Shown here: positions 30,130 through 31,302 of the stretch, one piece after another
How positions within the stretch are numbered: position 1 is the first letter of the stretch
Layout of the letters: each line of letters starts with the position of its first letter
Virus record (IMG/VR): IMGVR_UViG_3300020171_000094
Span: 1 to 31,302 of that record
DNA from: a virus
DNA length: 31,302 bases
Direction: 5' to 3' (one strand)
Made by a program: the position numbers and the translations under genes
The notes under the pieces: generated by a model
What the model was told of the DNA's origin: nothing
The model's database searches: none
Seen by the model: only the letters and a program-made list of their open reading frames with translations

Positions 30130-30438
30130 ATGGCTAATACAATTAAAATTACTAATAGAACTATTGAAATAAGTGCAATAGATGAAGATTACATGATGCC
30201 ACAGAATATCAATGTTCAATCTGTTGTTTTTTTACCAGGTGCAATTAATGATTCAGTTGACATTGTCGAAAATAGTATTCATGCCACTAACCCTATAAAA
30301 GTCAGATTGGTAAGTGGTGATGGTGAACCAAGAGGTTTAATACTTAATCAACGATTACAATTGGGTTTTGTTTTTGCTAATGGGATATTTACTCTGGGAG
30401 CTATAGTAATTTTTAATATTGGTGAGTTAAAAGGATAA
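30130..30438 (+). CDS. small virion-like protein A (paralogue of next gene), 102 aa
   Basis: Begins ANTIKITNRTIEISAIDEDYMMPQNINVQSVVFLPG and ends LGFVFANGIFTLGAIVIFNIGELKG, an all-beta pattern. The next gene shares about half its residues at the same positions, showing tandem duplication. AAAGGGGGTTTAGT before ATG. In related phages short beta proteins of this kind are found behind the gp4-like gene; role unknown. Confidence 0.7.
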   Translation: MANTIKITNRTIEISAIDEDYMMPQNINVQSVVFLPGAINDSVDIVENSIHATNPIKVRLVSGDGEPRGLILNQRLQLGFVFANGIFTLGAIVIFNIGELKG

Positions 30439-30439
30439 T

Positions 30440-30823
30440 ATGGCTAATACAATTACAGTTACAAATAGAACTATTGAGATTAGTGGCATAGATTCTGACT
30501 ATATGATGGATCAAGTCATCAATGTTCAGTCTGTTGTGTTTATTCCAGGTATATCACTTAAAACTCCAAATTATGTCAACATTATTGAAAATAGTTTACA
30601 TACTACTAATCCAGTGAAAATTAAACTTATTAACTTAGTTGGTGGTAAAGAAGCAAGAGCATGTATATTTAATCAAAGACTACAACTAGGTTTTGTCTTT
30701 GCTAACTGTAATCTTGACGCATGGTGTAAAGTAATTTTTAATATTGGTGAAATTAAATTTGGTAATGATGTTATTACTACTCAAATGAAAATGAAACTCA
30801 GTGCAGAAGATATTGTACTTTAA
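30440..30823 (+). CDS. small virion-like protein B (paralogue of previous gene), 127 aa
   Basis: ANTITVTNRTIEISGIDSDYMMDQVINVQSVVFIPG opens almost exactly as protein A; then ENSLHTTNPVKIKLIN, NQRLQLGFVFANC and VIFNIGEIK align as well. It has a six-residue insertion (SLKTPNYVN region) and a 24-residue C-terminal extension (GNDVITTQMKMKLSAEDIVL). Starts one base after the previous stop with AAAAGGATAAT as site. Likely a second copy adapted to another subunit position. Confidence 0.7.
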   Translation: MANTITVTNRTIEISGIDSDYMMDQVINVQSVVFIPGISLKTPNYVNIIENSLHTTNPVKIKLINLVGGKEARACIFNQRLQLGFVFANCNLDAWCKVIFNIGEIKFGNDVITTQMKMKLSAEDIVL

Positions 30824-30833
30824 GGAGTAACCA

Positions 30834-30968
30834 ATGATAACAAGCGTAACAGTAACTAAACAATCAGTATCCCAAAGCATGATAGGGCAGTTCTCAGTAA
30901 CATGGGAGCTGAAAGGGTTTGATGGAGCGACTGAATTATTTTCTACAACTTTTAGCGAAGGATTATAA
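30834..30968 (+). CDS. 5' half of a frameshifted phage gene (44 aa)
   Basis: ATG after AAGGAGTAACC. ITSVTVTKQSVSQSMIGQFSVTWELKGFDGATELFSTTFSE is the N-terminal half of a small phage protein family I recognise from head-to-tail regions, which normally continues with a segment like YKTGDS...KMQ..I..YK.EQ. Here the frame stops right after FSEGL, and that continuation stands in the +1 frame (see next entry). So this is either a broken gene, a sequence error or a programmed frameshift. Confidence 0.6.
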   Translation: MITSVTVTKQSVSQSMIGQFSVTWELKGFDGATELFSTTFSEGL

Positions 30969-31116
30969 AACAGGCGATTCTCCTTCAAGAGTTATGCTTG
31001 GGTTTAAGGATAAGATGCAGGCATATATAAATAAATACAAAGCTGAACAGGTATTGCTGAATCACGCATTAATGGATACGGCTGTTTCGACTGTTCGAGC
31101 AGCATTGGAGGTATAA
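30922..31116 (+). CDS. 3' half of the frameshifted phage gene (64 aa as a separate ORF)
   Basis: In its own frame it can start at ATG 30922 after AAAGGG, but the first 14 residues (MERLNYFLQLLAKD) are a translation of the upstream gene's other frame. From about 30960 the product DYKTGDSPSRVMLGFKDKMQAYINKYKAEQVLLNHALMDTAVSTVRAALEV is the expected C-terminal half. Skipping one base in GAAGGAT (30957-30963) joins both halves into one protein of about 93 aa. Confidence 0.55.
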   Translation: MERLNYFLQLLAKDYKTGDSPSRVMLGFKDKMQAYINKYKAEQVLLNHALMDTAVSTVRAALEV

Positions 31117-31117
31117 C

Positions 31118-31302
31118 ATGGCATTAACTAAAGGATCTCAAACTACATTAGACGAATGGGCGGTAACAGCTAAAACAGCAATAAGACTTGGAACGGAGCT
31201 TGATGTAAGCGCTGCCTATGGTTGTACTCTTAATATTAAGGCGGCACTTGGTGAAGCAGTTGCAAGCACAGGACAGCCAGAGGTAATTATTCAGGTTACT
31301 GG
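31118..31302 (+). CDS. N-terminal part of a phage structural-region protein (partial)
   Basis: ATG one base after the previous stop (GGAGGTATAAC is the site); open to the right edge, 61 codons. ALTKGSQTTLDEWAVTAKTAIRLGTELDVSAAYGCTLNIKAALGEAVASTGQPEVIIQV resembles a family of small phage proteins that follows the 'ITSVTV' gene in related head-tail clusters. Its role is unknown. Confidence 0.65.
   Translation, partial: MALTKGSQTTLDEWAVTAKTAIRLGTELDVSAAYGCTLNIKAALGEAVASTGQPEVIIQVT

Noticed and set aside
1-31302. Recoded genome (TAG or TGA read as amino acid)
   Set aside because: TAG ends the coat gene and TGA ends polymerase, ligase and holin-like genes at sensible points; family lengths are normal.

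Overview
The window is part of an AT-rich (about one-third GC by eye) tailed-phage genome. Stops TAA, TAG and TGA are all used normally, so the code is standard bacterial. The head genes match the P22 type closely (portal, coat, gp4-like tail accessory factor), so this is most likely a short-tailed phage of a Gram-negative or other diderm bacterium. Its replication module is T7-like: family A DNA polymerase with 3'-5' exonuclease, gp2.5-like single-strand binding protein, T7-type ATP ligase. Around it sit a primase-helicase, a Cas4/RecB-like nuclease, a VRR-NUC nuclease, a SNF2 helicase and a nucleotide module (ThyX, dCMP deaminase, MazG-like, dATP/dGTP hydrolase). No integrase, phage RNA polymerase or excision system is visible. 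Both window ends cut genes, so most tail genes lie outside.

Layout: 1-1567 is a rightward late/lysis segment (end of a structural gene, small zinc protein, holin-like membrane protein, M15 peptidase, papain-like hydrolase). It runs head-on into the leftward early block and the two facing genes overlap by 11 bp. From 17.9 kb back to 1.6 kb all genes run leftward in a tightly overlapping order: HTH protein, primase-helicase, small genes, Cas4-like nuclease, abundant wHTH-like protein, nucleotide metabolism, SSB, polymerase, a small Cys-rich/tRNA-like patch, VRR-NUC, ligase, HTH, SNF2. From 20.1 kb to the right end all genes run rightward: terminase subunits, portal, scaffold, coat, decoration-like protein, beta-helix protein, gp4-like factor, paralogous small proteins.

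The 17.9-20.1 kb stretch between the two divergent arms is the control centre. It holds a winged-helix regulator gene with its own promoter and a perfect terminator, three different tandem-repeat arrays (60 bp, 18 bp dyad-containing, 68 bp), and outward-facing promoters. Five promoters of one type (TTTAC[A/T], exactly 17 bp, TATAAT-like) can be placed at the heads of operons, which implies that host RNA polymerase transcribes both arms. Regulator, operator-like dyad array and divergent promoters together suggest a genetic switch and/or replication origin that does not look like a cI/Cro system.

Several real small genes were found by hand from Shine-Dalgarno sites and codon overlap: a 42-aa zinc protein, 50-aa and 31-aa membrane proteins, a 55-aa protein with a duplicated Cys motif, and a 51-aa acidic protein. 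Many starts were moved downstream to the ATG that has a Shine-Dalgarno site.
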